Source of the DNA: Anaeramoeba flamelloides
Taxonomy: Eukaryota > Metamonada > Anaeramoebidae
Reading direction: 5' to 3'
Assembly (NCBI GenBank): GCA_027625915.1
Contig: JANTQA010000023.1
Location: 5,890,001-5,954,000 of the forward strand
Length of the DNA: 64,000 bases
Shown: piece after piece, positions 25,142-39,900 of the stretch
How positions within the stretch are numbered: the stretch's first letter is position 1
Layout of the letters: the number at the start of each line of letters is the position of its first letter
Made by a program: the position numbers and the translations under genes
Notes under the pieces: model-generated
Databases searched by the model: none
What the model saw: only the letters and a program-made list of their open reading frames with translations
What the model was told of the DNA's origin: nothing

Positions 25142-26138
25142 AGCACCCCGGATTTGCCTAAATTTCATCAAGTTTTTTTAAATTAGATTTAAAATGATAT
25201 TGATCTACTAATATATTAATTTTCTTATTTGTCTTTAATCCAGATTTGAATTATAATAAAAAAGTCAAAATAGTTCAAAGATAAAGTAGTTAAGTTATGT
25301 GTTTTTTTTTTGAAATTGAAAAAAAAAATAATAATTATTCATTTTTACATTTTTTTTAAAGATTTTTATTTTTATTTTATTTTTTTTAAATCAGAAATTT
25401 TATTACATTAATAGTAATTCAAAACTCAACACATTAATTTATTAATAATAACCACAAAACAATTTTGCTAATTTTATGATAAAAAAAATAAATAAAAAAA
25501 TAAATTACTTTGAAATTTAATTTTTTTTTTTTAGAAAAAAATTTCAATAAATATCCAATTAAGAGAAAAATGAAATTTATTTCTTTAGGTCAAAATTAAA
25601 TTTTTAATATGATTAATTTTCTAAAACTTTTATTTAAACAATAGATAATAATTGAAAATCAAAAAAAAAAAAAAAATTGTAAAATAATTTCAATTTATTA
25701 AATTGGAATAAAAAATAATAAAAATTCCGTTTTAATCGATAAAAGATTTATACCTAAATTTAAAATAAAATAAAAAATAACTCTTAAATATTATTCCAAT
25801 ATAATAAAATAATCTCCAAAACCAAATTTTTTTTATTGCATTTTGTTATTGGTAAAAATTTGAATAATATATTTGCGATATTTAGATTTTTCCTAAATAA
25901 ATTAATCCAGATCTTGTTAAATAAGTTCTGATATATGGTCTCTAATTCAACAATATTGTTTCTTTTATGTCTAGATTTTAAAAAGTCAAAAATTAAAAAA
26001 TAGAAAAAAATAAAAAAAAAAAAACAATTATTAATCTAACTCGAACTATTGGCCAAATCATTTAAAATTGAAAAAAAATCTTGTTGAAAAAATTTCTAAA
26101 ATTTTGCAATGAAAAAAAATTTGATTTTTTTTATCAAA

Positions 26139-26182
<44 letters not shown>

Positions 26183-26662
26183 TTTAAATTATTTAGAATC
26201 TAATATAGATATTGATATTGAATAGTAATCAGCTGATAAAACAAATTTTCTATGTGACGTTATAATAACTTTTATAATGAATAAATTATTTAATCAAGCA
26301 TTTTAGGCAATTTTGGGGTGCAAAGGGCCCCCAAAAAATTCCAGTAAAGTATGATGTGTTTTAAATGTTAAAACTAAGAGGTTTTTGATGTCTAGACAAA
26401 CTTTTCAAAAAAAAAAAAAAAAAAATTTATTCTGACAAAATTTGGAAAAATAATAAAATCACAATAACCAAAAAAAATCACTAATGTTGAAAAATTTTTT
26501 TTCAAGTTATTTTTTTATTTTAAGTAACTATACAATTTTTAATTATAAAATTTTCTTTCTAAGATAATTGTTTATTAATTCTATACCTTATTATCCTTTG
26601 ATAACATTTCAAATAAAAATTTTTGTTTGAAATGTTTTTAGGTTATTTGGAGGTGCTAAGGG
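25137..26662. mobile_element. CCCTTAGCACC TIR element, with an internal third end
   Basis: The left end is CCCTTAGCACCCCGGATTTG. The right end at 26662 is the inverse (GGAGGTGCTAAGGG), and both are flanked by ATATAT. A further inverted end of the same type (TTTAGGCAATTTTGGGGTGC, then AAAGGG) stops at 26327, which suggests a shorter element nested in or fused to a related one. The interior is extremely AT-rich with no coding region. Confidence 0.6.
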
Positions 26663-26956
26663 ATATATTTAAACGGTTTTCAAATTTATTATAAAAACTC
26701 CCAAAGATAATAAAACATTTTTTTTCCCCATTCTTTCCTTGACTGAATATTATTTATATTGGGGAGAAGATTTATAGAGGAAAAATACCGAGTGGTTACT
26801 TACTAATATTGTGGGACTGAAACACAAAAGTGTGATTAACTTGAAAATAAAAACGAAAAAGCAAAGAAAAAAAAAAATGACCAAACTCTTGAAGCAAATC
26901 AGATCCAAAAAAAAAGAAGAAAAGAAAGGAAATTTAAACAATTAAATAACGAACCC

Positions 26957-27255
26957 CAGCGAACAGTCATTCCTGGTCAATTATCAAAATTTAAAATCAA
27001 CCAAGGGTATTATGGATGTGAGCTTGAGAGTCCTTAGTGTGGGTTTATTTATTTTATTTTTTTTTTTTTATTTGATTTTTTAACCTATCGCTTCTTATAA
27101 ACCCTGTTTAAATTTCATTTTTTTTTTTCCCTATTTACTTTTCAATTTTCAATTTTGCTTTTTTAAAGGTAAAAAAAATTCGGTGTGTATTTCCCTTGAA
27201 CAAGCGTGAAATCTATACTTTTGCGCTTAAATTATCTTTGAGGAAATTGAAGTAA
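26957..27255 (+). other. Exon-like GC island, gene unidentified
   Basis: A GC-enriched island in very AT-rich DNA. On the plus strand a segment reading PSEQSFLVNYQNLKSTKGIM ends at a good donor (GAT|GTGAGC, 27018). It is phase-compatible with an exon at 27169-27255 that follows a T-rich tract and AG, and reads IRCVFPLNKREIYTFALKL before a TAA. No start or upstream exon was found, a second plus frame is also open over the first half, and on the minus strand TTTCAG at 26818 and GTAAGT at 26799 would bracket a micro-exon. The island may be part of a gene with long introns or a decayed gene. Confidence 0.25.
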
Positions 27256-28515
27256 AACGACACTTAGAGTATAATATACGCTCACTCCATCAAAAAACAC
27301 ATAAAGGAAAAATTTTAGCACTTTATTTTTTTAAAAAAAATGTTTTTAAAAAGGACTTTACTTGTATTCTTATCATTAAAGAAGTTTCTATGATTTTTAA
27401 TCTTTTTCACTTTGGAATTTTTTAATACAATGATTTTATTAACCACTCTGACAATTGAAAAAAAAATACCTGATAAATATGAATTTAAATTTAAATTTAA
27501 ACTAAAAACACTAAAACAAAAATTCAGATATAAATTGATTTGTAATTTTCTCTTCCCACAAAAAAAAAAATTAAAATAGTATAAGTGTAAATGTATCTAT
27601 ATTATCCCTAAGTATACGAAATATTATAACACTGTTCTAAATATACTATAGAATTTTTCAAATTAATAAATTGATTTTTTTTCTCTGTAAAATCAAAAAA
27701 AAAAAAAAAATGTAGATTTTATATTATTTAAGAATTTTATTGTTTAACATGAGTTATTGTAATAAAAACCTAATAACCAGAGAAAAAATTTTTTATTGGT
27801 TATTAAACTAATTCAAATATTCAAAATAAGAATAAAACGAATGAAGATCCAATTTTATAATTACTTTGAAATAGTCTTTATCTTTAATTTTTGAGTTTCG
27901 ATATATTTAAAATACAAAACAAAAAAAAAATAAGCCGATTTATTTTGAAAATTGTTCATCATTCTTTATGTTTTTGTTAAAAAATATCAACATAATTTTT
28001 TTCTAAGAGAAATTTTTTGTTGATTACAGAATTTCAAGTTTTACAGTGTGTTGTTATAGATTCATAAATTTTTGCAATTGAAATGAAAACATAAGGCATA
28101 ATATGAATTTTCTATTTATTGTAGATTTTATAGTAAATTTTGAATAGTTTTAAAACAAATTACCTCTCCCAATTTTCTATATTATATTGGAGTATAATAG
28201 AAAAGCAAATTCTATTCTCATTTCCTGAATGTGAATTTTTTGGGAAAAAAAAATTACTTTCGAAAATTGATTTTTTTAATTTATTTTTTCTCGCCCTGAT
28301 GGGATCAAATATTATAATATCATTTAATAAATGATGTTTGGAATTAAACTGGGTTAAAATTCCACTGTATTGTCATTATTATTATTTTCTATACTTATTT
28401 AATATTCTTTGACTAAGAGGGTGCTGAATACAACTAATACTTGATAGTAAAAAAAAAATATACATCCAAAAAAAAAAAAAAAAAAAAAAAAAATAGAGAT
28501 TTCGAATAAAATATA

Positions 28516-28715
28516 CAGTAAGTTCCACTTTTAAGGCACAAACTTTAAACAGGATTTAAGACACAAAAAAAAATCTCAAATTAAGGTACAAAATTCAAAT
28601 TTTAGTAAAATAAATTGTGTCACAAAAAATTCTAAAAAAAATTTACCTTAAATTGAGTTTTTTATTTGCCTTAAATTTCGGTTGAAAGTTTGACCCTTAA
28701 AAGTGGAACTGGCTG
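28516..28715. mobile_element. Tc1/mariner-like MITE, copy 2
   Basis: 200 bp between TA dinucleotides (28514-28515 and 28716-28717). The left end is CAGTAAGTTCCACTTTTAAG and the right end is the inverse (GTGGAACTGGCTG). It has the same arms (acaaactttaaac, caaattaaggtacaaa) and size as the copy at 8648-8844. Confidence 0.85.
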
Positions 28716-31700
28716 TATTTGTTTATGAACTAACTTTATAAAAGAAAGAGACGAAAATAAAGATATGTAGTTGTTTCCCTTTTATTCCTAGAATATTAAA
28801 ACCCAATAAAAAAAAAAATTAAATGGTTCAATCGAAAAATACATTGAATCAATAATCTACATTTTTTTTTTTTCATAACGATATATAAAAAAACTAAATT
28901 TAGAGATATTACCAAAAAATTACTAAAAAGGGTATAAAAAATATTTTTTTATAAAAGAATAAAGTTTATCCGATGTGTTATAAGGTTGAGAACTAGAACC
29001 AAAAAAGGAATTACTGGGAATTTTGTCAAATTGGTTTTTTATATCCATTTAAATATAAAAAAAAAATAAAAAATTATCTATTTTTGATTTTTATTTCTAT
29101 AATTATTTCAAACAATTGTTTTGAAAAGAACTGCATCGGGCGTTTTTAATGTTAGAGGGGATAATTATATATATATATATATATCTTTTTAACATTTTGA
29201 GTTTTATTTTGAAGGGTTTTCTTAAAAAATAGAAACAAATATTATTTTAATGAGGGAAGTTTTAAATATATTCTTTGGAGACACCACAAAAATTGTGCTT
29301 TAGGTTTTGGTTGTATCTCTTACCCAAAGATTAAAATAAATTATTTTGTAAAAAAAATATGTTATTTTCATTTTTATTTTTTTGTTCAACTTTAAAACCT
29401 CAAAAACCAACCCCTTGGAAATACACCTAAGAAAATTATATTCCAGTGGATTTTCCATCCAGGTCAGTTATTAGTACAAAAGTTCTAATAACTCTGCAAA
29501 AATGATGCAACTCCCATACCCCAAGACTAATTTACTACTCCCTGCTTCAATACACGGATATTTACAAAATGTGAAAAAACTCGAAAAAAATACTTTTTGG
29601 TAAGAAAAAATAGTTTATTTTAATCTGAGGATAAAGGTTTATAAATGCGTTAATCTGCCTAACCAGAATATTATTTGTGGTGTATGTGAAGAATTCGTTT
29701 AAAGTTTAAATTCTTAAAAGGTCAATTTTATTAAAACAATTCCAAAAAATTTATAAAAGTTTGAGAAATTTTTCAAAAACATCACTTTCCTTTTTGTTTC
29801 TTCTATTTCTTCAAGATAATATTTTTTTTTTTTTTTCTCAATATTTCTCAATGCCTCTATTATGGTTATTATACAATGCGTTTACCTTTTCGGTGATGTA
29901 TTTTTATTTTTTACCCTACAAAGAAAATTTTTTTTACTAAGTAAGAATAAATTTAAGTAATAAAATTCTGTTGCTTGATTATCATAAAGAATGAATATTA
30001 GGAATTTTTAGACGAATGCTTTTTTTTTTTCCAAGCCCTAGAACAGTAATAAATTCTTCTATTGTTTCTATTTTTGAACTAAAAACCCCAGATCTTGACA
30101 ATTTTTTGTTTTTCAAAAAAAATCTGGAAAAAAAAATTCTAGAAGTGTTTTATTTTACTTTTCAAAATTAAGCCTTAATCAAAAATTGTTGACGAAAAAC
30201 CTTGCCATTGTATTTTTTTTTAAAGGGTTAATTTCAACTCTATTCAATTTTACTCCATACAGAGCAATTTTTATAAGGCTGATTAAATTTGGATACCCTC
30301 ATCTTTTTAATGAAAAATAGCAAGAGTAAGGTTTTTTTTTTTTTTCTTTCTTGATATTAAAATTTAAAATCTGTTTGTTGAGGTATTGGCTTTATAAAAC
30401 TATTCTTTGTTAATTATTCTTATTTTTTTAAAATCTTTTAATTCATTTCTCAGGCCTATTAATTGTTTTTGATTGAAGATCAAATGAAAATATTTAAAAG
30501 TTTATTATTGAAATTATTATAAAACAAATATCCTATATTAACAATACACTTTGACACCAGTCATGTTCGAGAACTAGTTTCTTGTAAAAGAATTTTTAAT
30601 CTAATCTGAAACTAAAATGGAATAATTACCCTTAGAAACCTATTTTCTGACTTTGTATTTTCAATTAGAAATTCAAAAAATCAACACTTGAGGTAATGTA
30701 TCAGATTTGTTAATTCTTTTTCTGAAAAAAAAAAAAAAATTTTAACTTTTTTTTATTGAGAAATGAGGAAAATGATTTTATTATGAAAACAGTTCGAAAA
30801 CAGTTCCTTTAAATTTATTTTCCAAAAAATTAAAAAAATTTAGAAATCTCATCTAAAATTCTTCTTCATTTTGGAAAAAAAATCATCTGATAAACAATTT
30901 CAAGTTGTCAGTGACCAAAACCATGTATAGTGGTGATATATTTGTTGGTCTATAGAACTTTTTCTTCATAAACAGAAGTTAAAAGCCTCTCGAAAAAAAA
31001 AAATTCTTTCAATAGAGAAAATTTAGAATTAGATCAATAAAGTGGTTTTATTCAACCTTTCAAAATTTCGGGTTTAAATTGGTTAGAATGGAGAACCAAT
31101 TATTTACTTTCTTTAAAAAATGTTGTAATTATTTTCTTTTCAGACTGCCAAGCTCTCAATAGTTTATCAAAAATGAAAATTATTGATCCAAAATGTATTG
31201 ATTTTTTTTTTTACTCCAAAAATCGGTAAATCTTAATTTTTGGAAATAAAGAGAACAAAATTTTCGCAGAACTCGACTAACACAAAAACTTTATCGAATG
31301 AAATCTCAACAATCTTAAAAGTGTAGTCTAATGGGTAACCATATCAAAAATTCACTGTTTTAAGGATTCTATTAGTTACATATTTGTCTTAAAAAGTTAA
31401 AATATTTGGAAAAAGTTGTATGAAAATATTGTTGTATTTATTTTTCAACAAAGAGTCTCAAGAAAGTGTTTCACGAACTTTGTAAAAAGTCCAAAATAAG
31501 ACTTTATTTGGAAATCACAAAAAAACAAACTATTTTTTGTTCAATTTAAAAATTCTTAACTTTTGTTTTGATTTTTATTTTTTTAAAATTTCGCTGACTC
31601 CCTTTGAATTACCACAAACATTTTTTAAAAAAGGTTCTATTTCAAATTTTTCAAGTTTAATCAAATATTTGGATTTAAAAAAAATAAATAACAAAAAAAA

Positions 31701-31756
31701 AAAAAAAAAAAAAACCAATAAACTTATTCCACCCGCAATAGTAGCCGTCATTGTGA

Positions 31757-34700
31757 ATGTCAAAAAATGGAAATGTTCAAACCAGCTCTGAACAAGAGAC
31801 CATTGGGCCATTTTTGTATCCGTCCACGACTTTAGGTGAACTCTTTTCAAAGATATCAGAAGTTCTGCTAAAAAATTATCAAATAACCTTTTTTGTGCCC
31901 TTTTCCGAGCTGAATATGAAAAATCAAAAAGTCCAACAGCGCTGGATCTGGGCGAATGGGAATAAATACCATTGCTCGTCCGACGTTGTCTCCATACTGA
32001 TCCACTCTTCTCATTTTATCCCGAATAAGACAGCCCACAAACTTGAAGGTATCATTGTCAAGTTTACGGTTTTGAAAGAGAAAGTCCCAAAATTTGTAAT
32101 GAAGCGGAAAAATGGGATCCGGTCCCGGTTTTCAGGTAAAAAGAACGGGGTTTGTGTAACAGTTGCCGACACCATAATGGTGACTAATTCTGACCAAAAG
32201 CCAAAAAAATTTCTCACAATCCCACAATTTCTCATTGTATTGAGCAATCAGAAAAAAATTCATCCACAAAACGAACGAAAAAGAAATTTTGGGAATTATA
32301 ACAAAAACCAAAACAAAAACAAGAACAGGAAGAAAAAAAAAAACACGACGGGTTTTCAAACTCAAACAAACGGAAATGGTCTCAAGCAAGAAAATTTGGA
32401 AATTCAACAAATTCTCACAAAATTTCGAAAAAAAAAAAAAACAGAAAAAAAATTGCTAATTGGGAAGAATAAAAAAAACAGCCTTGAAAAATCAAACACA
32501 AATCAAACGGGTGCCTTGAAACAAAATCACAAACAGCAAACTTTACCAAAATTCTATGATCCAAACCGAATAAATAATTTGCATAGCATGCAAGTGGATG
32601 AAATTCTCGTCGAAAGCAGTAAATTTGGCAACACAGGCGATCAGACAGCCAAACATAGCATTGTCAATTCCAATAATTTTTTAATGAAGGATCTTAATTT
32701 GATTGTCAATGAAAAAAATTCAAAATATGCGATACACAATTCTAAAAAAAAACTTATTAATTTTCGAGATGAAGGGAATCTTAAAAAATTCACTTCTTCG
32801 AACAAGTCAGAGAAAAGTGGTGTTGATTTACTAAACCCAAATTGCCAATTAAGTCCAGATTTTCAAATAACTGGTTTGAAAAAGGTGAAAAATAATCAGT
32901 CTGTGAATAACAAGGATCAGAATCAAAGCAGAATTGGGCACAAGCAAAACTTTTGTAGAAAAGAAGAAAACCATGAAGATAGAACCCCCATTATGGCACA
33001 AACAATTTTGGAATCAGACACGGTCTCTGGTGAGAGCTTTTCTTCTGATTACGATGATCAAAATCTTGATGAAAATTACAGCCTGAAAATGTTATCAACA
33101 AACCCAAACCATTTAAAGACACTAAAAAAAAAGAAGAAAAAATTATTCAATGACCATTTCTTTAAATCAAAAAGTGAATCCAAAAACTTACATAGTAAAG
33201 AGTACGAACATGAAAATGAATTTCCAAATGGGTATGTATACAAATCTAAATATAATTATGGGTATAATAATTCCAAATATGATGCAAAAAAACGAAAAAA
33301 AAAATTAATTTCCCAAATAATTCAACAATCCTTAGAACTACGTGCTTCTTTCAATGACAATAACAGTGTGTTTGAAAATAGAAACATTTTTGATATGATC
33401 CAAAGTCTGGAAAAAATTCACAGCAAACAAAATATTTCAAATTCTCAATTTTCTCAACTTAGTTTGCTCTTTTCTTTATCAAATGATCCATGGTAAGTGC
33501 TTTCCTTTTTTCTCTTCTAGTCATCTGTTCACAACAACCAAAAATTTCAATTTTGACAAAAAAAAAAAAGTGAGAAATTCCAAATAATTGATCAATTATT
33601 TTTCTTCGAACCTGTCAATTTAGTCGGACAATTCAAAGTTTATTTCGCTGAAAAACTTTTCAAGATTGTAAGTGCACCCTTAATTTGGCAGATTTCACCT
33701 TTTTATATTTTTTGGAATACAAAGGATTTCAATGAGATAAAATTGATTTAGTCCATTCTTTGTAGAAACATTACCACTACTGCAATTAATATTGGGTTGA
33801 AGAAAATCTTTATGAGAAAAATAAGTGTAAAAAGCAAAAAATTGTTTTCATTTTTTGAGCGAAAATGGACTGGTTGAAAATAAAAAAAAATTGCCAAATT
33901 TTGTCAACAAAAGAAGCAATGAAAGCCTTTTTCCATTTGAGTCATTTTATCAAACACTTTATTAAAATTTGGTAAATTTTTTACCAAAAATTGGTCGTTT
34001 TTGAAGTGTTATTCAAAATAAAAAGACCTACCATTTTTAATTGTTTGCTTTTTTTTTTAATAAACAAAAGGAATTTTCAATTCACATGCACAAAAATGAT
34101 TTCTGAATTTTTCATCTGTTTTTTGATAAAATTGTGATTTTTTCATGAAATGTGATACTTTTCTGGTACACCCTCAATGAAAAAGGAAACGTGGCCATAA
34201 TTTTGATGCTTTTAAATGACCACAAATTCCATTTAATAAACGATTATGGATGTTTGGGTTTTTTTGAATTTGGAAAAAGTATTTTCGATTTTCTCTTGAA
34301 GTTTCTACTCCAAATCACTTCCTTTCTTTTTTAAATACAACAGAATGCCAATAATTAACCAAATATTCTCGTCAGTTCCTGACCCTTGGTGGCATACCAG
34401 AAAAGTATCATTATAAATGAAAAAATCACAATTTTATCAAAAAACAGATGAAAAATTCAGAAATCATTTTTGTAAATGTTTACTGATTCATGAAAATTTT
34501 TGCTTCATTTTTCATTTTAGAAATCATTTTATCCTGACCTTTGAATGTGGATACATTTTATTTCTTAAAATGCTAAGGAACTCTGCAAAATTAGTTAAAC
34601 TTTAAAAATATTCTTTGTCAATTAACTGTTTTCAAAGTAGAAGCTTAATAGATTTCCACAAAAAGGAAATTTAACTAAAAAATTTTCGTGAATAATATAG

Positions 34701-36950
34701 AATTTATCAGTACTAATAAATTCAAATAAATTTAAAATAAATTTTTGGTTCAATTTCCATTTTTACTAAATCTATTAAGCTTCTACTTTGAAAACAGTTA
34801 ATTGAAAAAGAATATTTTTAAAGTTTATCTAATTTTAAAGAGTTTTTTTGCACTTAAACCAATAAAATACTTTATTCAAAACCTTTGTAAAATAATTTGT
34901 TAAATAAAAAATAAACCAAAAATTTTACAACCATTTATTTGAATTTATCAGTATTTCGAAGTTCATTTAATTTCTTCAACTGTTTCGAAACAATGAAGCA
35001 AACTAAAACTATTTGTTGCAAAATAAATTGAACAAAATTTTCATTCAGTTTTCTAAAAAAAAGATTTTTAAATCATATAGAATTTCAATTTTTAAATATT
35101 GTAAAAATCAGTTTAAATTATTAATTTACCTTTTTAGAATTAGAGGAATTTTTTGATGTTTTTTCAATTCTTGAAATGTGATTATTTTGGAAATTTGAAT
35201 TAAATTTTTGATCTTTTTATTTTACAATTAACAGTATTAGTGATATTTCTAAAAAAAAAAAGACATTATGCTTTAGAATTGTTAAATCAGGGTCTGATTT
35301 TTAATGTGTATTAATTAAGATTTCAGTTTTTTGTCCACATTCTGGCTTTAAAATGAGAGGAACAATAAACTTTAAACACACATATTATGATATAAATGAA
35401 AAAAAATTACTTTTAATTTCAGGTGGTTTGTTTCATTTACAATTCTGATAAAAAAAAAAAAATTCGAGAATCGGTTTAAGGTTGTAAAAGGTATTTCCGA
35501 ATATAAACCATTTTAAATCGTTTTCAGGAACAGAAATGAAAATTTTGTTACATTTAATTTTAAACAAACATTTTTTATTTTGATAACTGTTATTTTCCAA
35601 TTAAGAAAGAAAAATTTATTATTTCAGATTATCAAATATTGATCCAATGATTGTCTTAATTGTCGAAAGAAAACAAGATCTTCACAAGATCATTTGATCA
35701 TGATAATATTGAGTTTTATTATTTTGGATCTCCTTATTTTGGAAACTTTGAGATAAAATTTATTGTTTTTAATTTGAAAATAACAGTAAGAAAAACTGTA
35801 ATAGTTGTAATTGTCATCTCGAAATCAATTTTTTTTTACAAGACCTTGAGTTTTAGCAACAAATAATGAGTGTTATATTTTTGGGAGCTTGATTGAAAAA
35901 TTTTCATTTATTAATTGGAAAAAGACAGTCTTGTAAAATAAAGCAGAAAAAAGGTGTTAATTTCTTTTTCCAAAATCAGCAATTACTGAGTAACAAGAAC
36001 AACTCAAAGTGACAGCTGTTTTAAAAAAACTAGTAATAAAAGTTTTCAAAAGTTGTAGTTTAAAAACTGCTTCAAAAAGCAAACCAAACATTTTAGTTAA
36101 CACCTTTTAAAACATTTATGACTCACTTTTTGAAAAACAGTTGTATCAAAAAATTTTTTATTATTGATTGACAACATGCAAATGAAACAGTCGGTTATCT
36201 TTTGACTTAAATTTTCTTTCACAAATCAAAGTAAAATCCTAGATTTCACAATTGTTCATGGGAAGAACATACACAAATTATCTTTATGGTAAAAAATCAA
36301 AAAATAAAAAATTGAAAAGAAAAAATCGACACGAAAAAAGTAAAAAATGCTACAAAAATAATAGGTTTTGAAGGGTAAAGAATAAAAAATTGGTAAAATA
36401 TACTATCATTGAATTAAGAACACCCAACATCACGGGCACGATACTTTTAGTTAATTTAATTCAATTTGATAATTGATCATGAATGTTCATTTGGGGGATC
36501 GTTGTTTAATTGTTGTAATTTCTTTTTTCTTTTTGATCTGGTTTTTTTCAAACACCTTTGGTATTTTTCACCTTTGCTTTTTCGTTGGTAATTTCAAGTT
36601 GCCATACTTTTGTGTTTCAGTATTTCGATATTATCAAGTAACCGCTTGCTCTTTTTTACTTTGAAACTCTTCTTCACAATATAAAGGAATTTCAGCCAGG
36701 TATAAAACGGAAAAAAATAAAATTATCAAATTACAAGTACTTTTTTTCATAATTGTAAACAGAAATAAAATCAAATCCCTTTTTATCCTGAAAATTATAA
36801 AAGAAAAGAAAAAGAAAAATTAAAAACTTCTCTGGGTAATTGATAATTCCAAAAAGGTATAAAATTCCAGGTTATTGATTGAAGATATTAATACGTTAGT
36901 TTGTGTTTAATATATATTTTTTTAATTATATGGAGTTGATTATGTCAAAA

Positions 36951-36985
<35 letters not shown>

Positions 36986-39900
36986 TTGATCAATAGGGGC
37001 AATCATCAATATTAGAATTTTAATAATAATGATTCAATAAATTAATGAATAAATTATTTTTTTCACGTAACATAAAATATTCCCAATCCTTAAAATCATT
37101 AAAAATTTTTGAAAATATTAAAAAATTAAGAGAATTTCCTAATTCTGATCAACCAAAAAGAATTGGAAAAAATTGAGTTAAATTTTTGTTTTTAATTATT
37201 TTCAAAAATTGACTTTTAAATTTTATAAACACACATGAAAAAATTAAAAAAAAAGTGTAGTAATATGTGTTCGATTATTTAGATTTTTCGATAAAAAAAA
37301 AACTATCTCATTTTTTGAGTTCGTTAAGATATTTTCAGAAATATTAAATAAATTTTATGAAAAGTCTTTGTAGAGCACTAATATAAAATAATAAAATTTC
37401 AAATTCCAAGTTAAACAAGCCAATTACTACAATTATCTTTTTCCCCCTTGTTAATCAATTTCATTCACAATATAATCAACATTCCAGTTCTTAAAAATCT
37501 TGAGGTTGTTGTATTTATTGTTTTTAATAGTACTACAGTTTTAAAAGTCCCTAGTAGAGAAAAGAAAATATTTTTAGGGGTAAACATTTTTAAATGGATG
37601 GGGCAATGAATTTTAGTAAAATTCTACTTTAGGATATATTTTTTGAATAGATAATAACGAATAGTTTTGAAAACACTCTACCCATCTAAAAAAAAATCAA
37701 ATACTTACAAAAAAATAATTGATGATAAATATTCCATAGTCCTCTGTTTTCCAGACTTCAAAAGAATTATCGTAAAATCTATTATTTTTTACTTGACGCT
37801 CTTAAAATATGGAAAAACCTAACAAAAGTGTCCGTCAAGTGCTGTATAGTGCCCACGTTTTCTAGTGGTTTTCTGTTTTATTTCTAAAATCTATTGATTT
37901 TCGTTAGGTTTTTTTGAGTTTTCTATTTATTTAGAAAATCTATAGATTTTCGAAATAAAATAGAAAACCTCAAAAAAACCTAGAACACTTCAGAAATAAA
38001 ATAGAAAACCTCAAAAAAACCTATAACACTTCACAAATAAGCAGAAAATCACAATAAAACCTAACTATACTTTTCCAGAATAAAAAACAATTTAGTAAAA
38101 TCAAAATTTTAGGCAATTCTTTTAAATTCTGGCAAATCTAACAAATTTTTTTTTTTTTTTTTACTTTTTTTTTTTTTTTAAAAAATCTATTTGTTTTCTA
38201 GTCAAAAAAAAAATTAAAAAAACCTTACAGAAGTGTCCATTAAGTGCCTAGATATTTTTTAATTTCAAAAATGAAAAGAAAATTTTTGAAATTTTCTTTT
38301 CATTTTTGGAATTAAAAAAAACCTAACGAAAAGTGACCGTAGAGTGCCGTCAAGTGCCTAGGTTTTCTTGAGGTTTTCTGTTTCATTTGTTAAATCTATC
38401 GATTTTCCAAATAAACAGAAAACTCAAGAAAACCTAATGGTGCTTTTCCATAATTCAAAAGAATTGAGAAAAATCATAGATTTTGCTCAATTCTTTTAAA
38501 GTCTCAAAAAGTTAACGATAGTTTTTTTTTACTTTTTGGAATAAATCGAAAATTTCTGAAATTTTTTGCTTATTTCAAAAATTAAAAAAAACCTAACGGA
38601 AAGATCAAAAAAAAATAAAAATATTTTTTCCAATTTAAAAAAACAAATAATTCTTTCAATATCCAAAACAATTGATTCCCTATTTGAAAGATATTTACAC
38701 CAGATTTAAAATACCTTTGAAATATATTAATATGAAGTCTTAACTAGAAGCAAAAAAATATTTTAATTTTTTTACTATTAAATTTGAAAAAAATATTACT
38801 AGAACTTGGAAAATTGGATTTTTCAACTTGTATTTGTAAAACACCTTTAAAAATATTTTTTGATCAAAGATCTTTTATTAACAAATTGTGTTTATTATAA
38901 TTGAAGTTATTAAAACGTGTAAAATTAGCTAATATTTAATTTTTTTTTCGAAATAATTTTTTTCATGATTGTAAAGCGAATGAATCCAAAATTGTAATAA
39001 TCAACTGAACCACTGATAATCCCGTTTTATCACTAAAAAAATCAAATTAATAATTTTTTCTCATGTGTTTACACAAAAAAAAGACATAACAAAAGTATTT
39101 TTTTGAACTTTATCAGTTCAAAAATAATAAAATTGAATATTAACTAATATAGATTGAAGTTGAAAAAAATATAAACTCTATAGAACCCAAAGGGTCCCAT
39201 CTAAAAATGAAAAATTCACTTTTTTTAAGAATCAACCAAACTAAGATTTTTTAGATATAACACTAATAATAAACTTCGAATTAGAGTTGATGTTCAAAAA
39301 AGAAATACATGAACAAACCATAAATTTCGAAAAAAAAAAATGATAAAAAAAATTTTGGACTCTTTCATTGGAATGTCTCGTGTAAAATTTCTCAATTTCT
39401 TTAGACAATTAAAAATTTTGACAATAAGATTTTTTAATTGTAAATGTATGAATTTTTAAAGAAAATACAAAGCCTCACTTTTCTTAATGTTAATTTGGAG
39501 TTTAAAAGATTTTTTTTTTTCAAATTGACTTTTTTTTAAAAATATAAAAAAATACCAAAATCTTAAAAAAAAAAATAAAAAAGCAAAATACAAAAAAAAA
39601 TATTTAGATCTAAAAATTGAAAATTTATTTTGAGAAGAATAATGAATTAAACTTTTAAAAATGTTCTTTTTCTTCAATAAAAATGGATCCCCTTTGACTG
39701 AAAAAGAGTTTATTTATTTCAGTCTCTTTTGGAAAAATTTCATAAATTTATCATTTTATTAGCTTTTTTGAATTTAATAATAAATTAAGTTTTAACTTTT
39801 TAAATATAACATAAAATTACTTATTTGTCATTTACATCCCTTTAAATAATGTTATTATTATTATTATTTGTCTCGAATAAGTACTAATTACACCCTCAAT

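Larger units (their letters stand above)
22912..31756. other. Gene-poor spacer with repeats and one exon-like island
   Basis: Nearly 9 kb without a convincing gene. It includes TA microsatellites (about 25106-25136 and 26143-26179), a 1.5-kb TIR element (25137-26662), a GC-richer exon-like island (about 26745-27300), a poly-A run (28468-28493), a MITE (28516-28715) and a short perfect stem near 29469-29498 (AGTTATTAG/CTAATAACT). Confidence 0.55.

Noticed and set aside
31575-31850. Minus-strand frame of 91 codons at the start of the Rxt3-like gene
   Set aside because: It overlaps the conserved start of the Rxt3-like protein on the other strand and is dominated by a poly-A derived Phe run.
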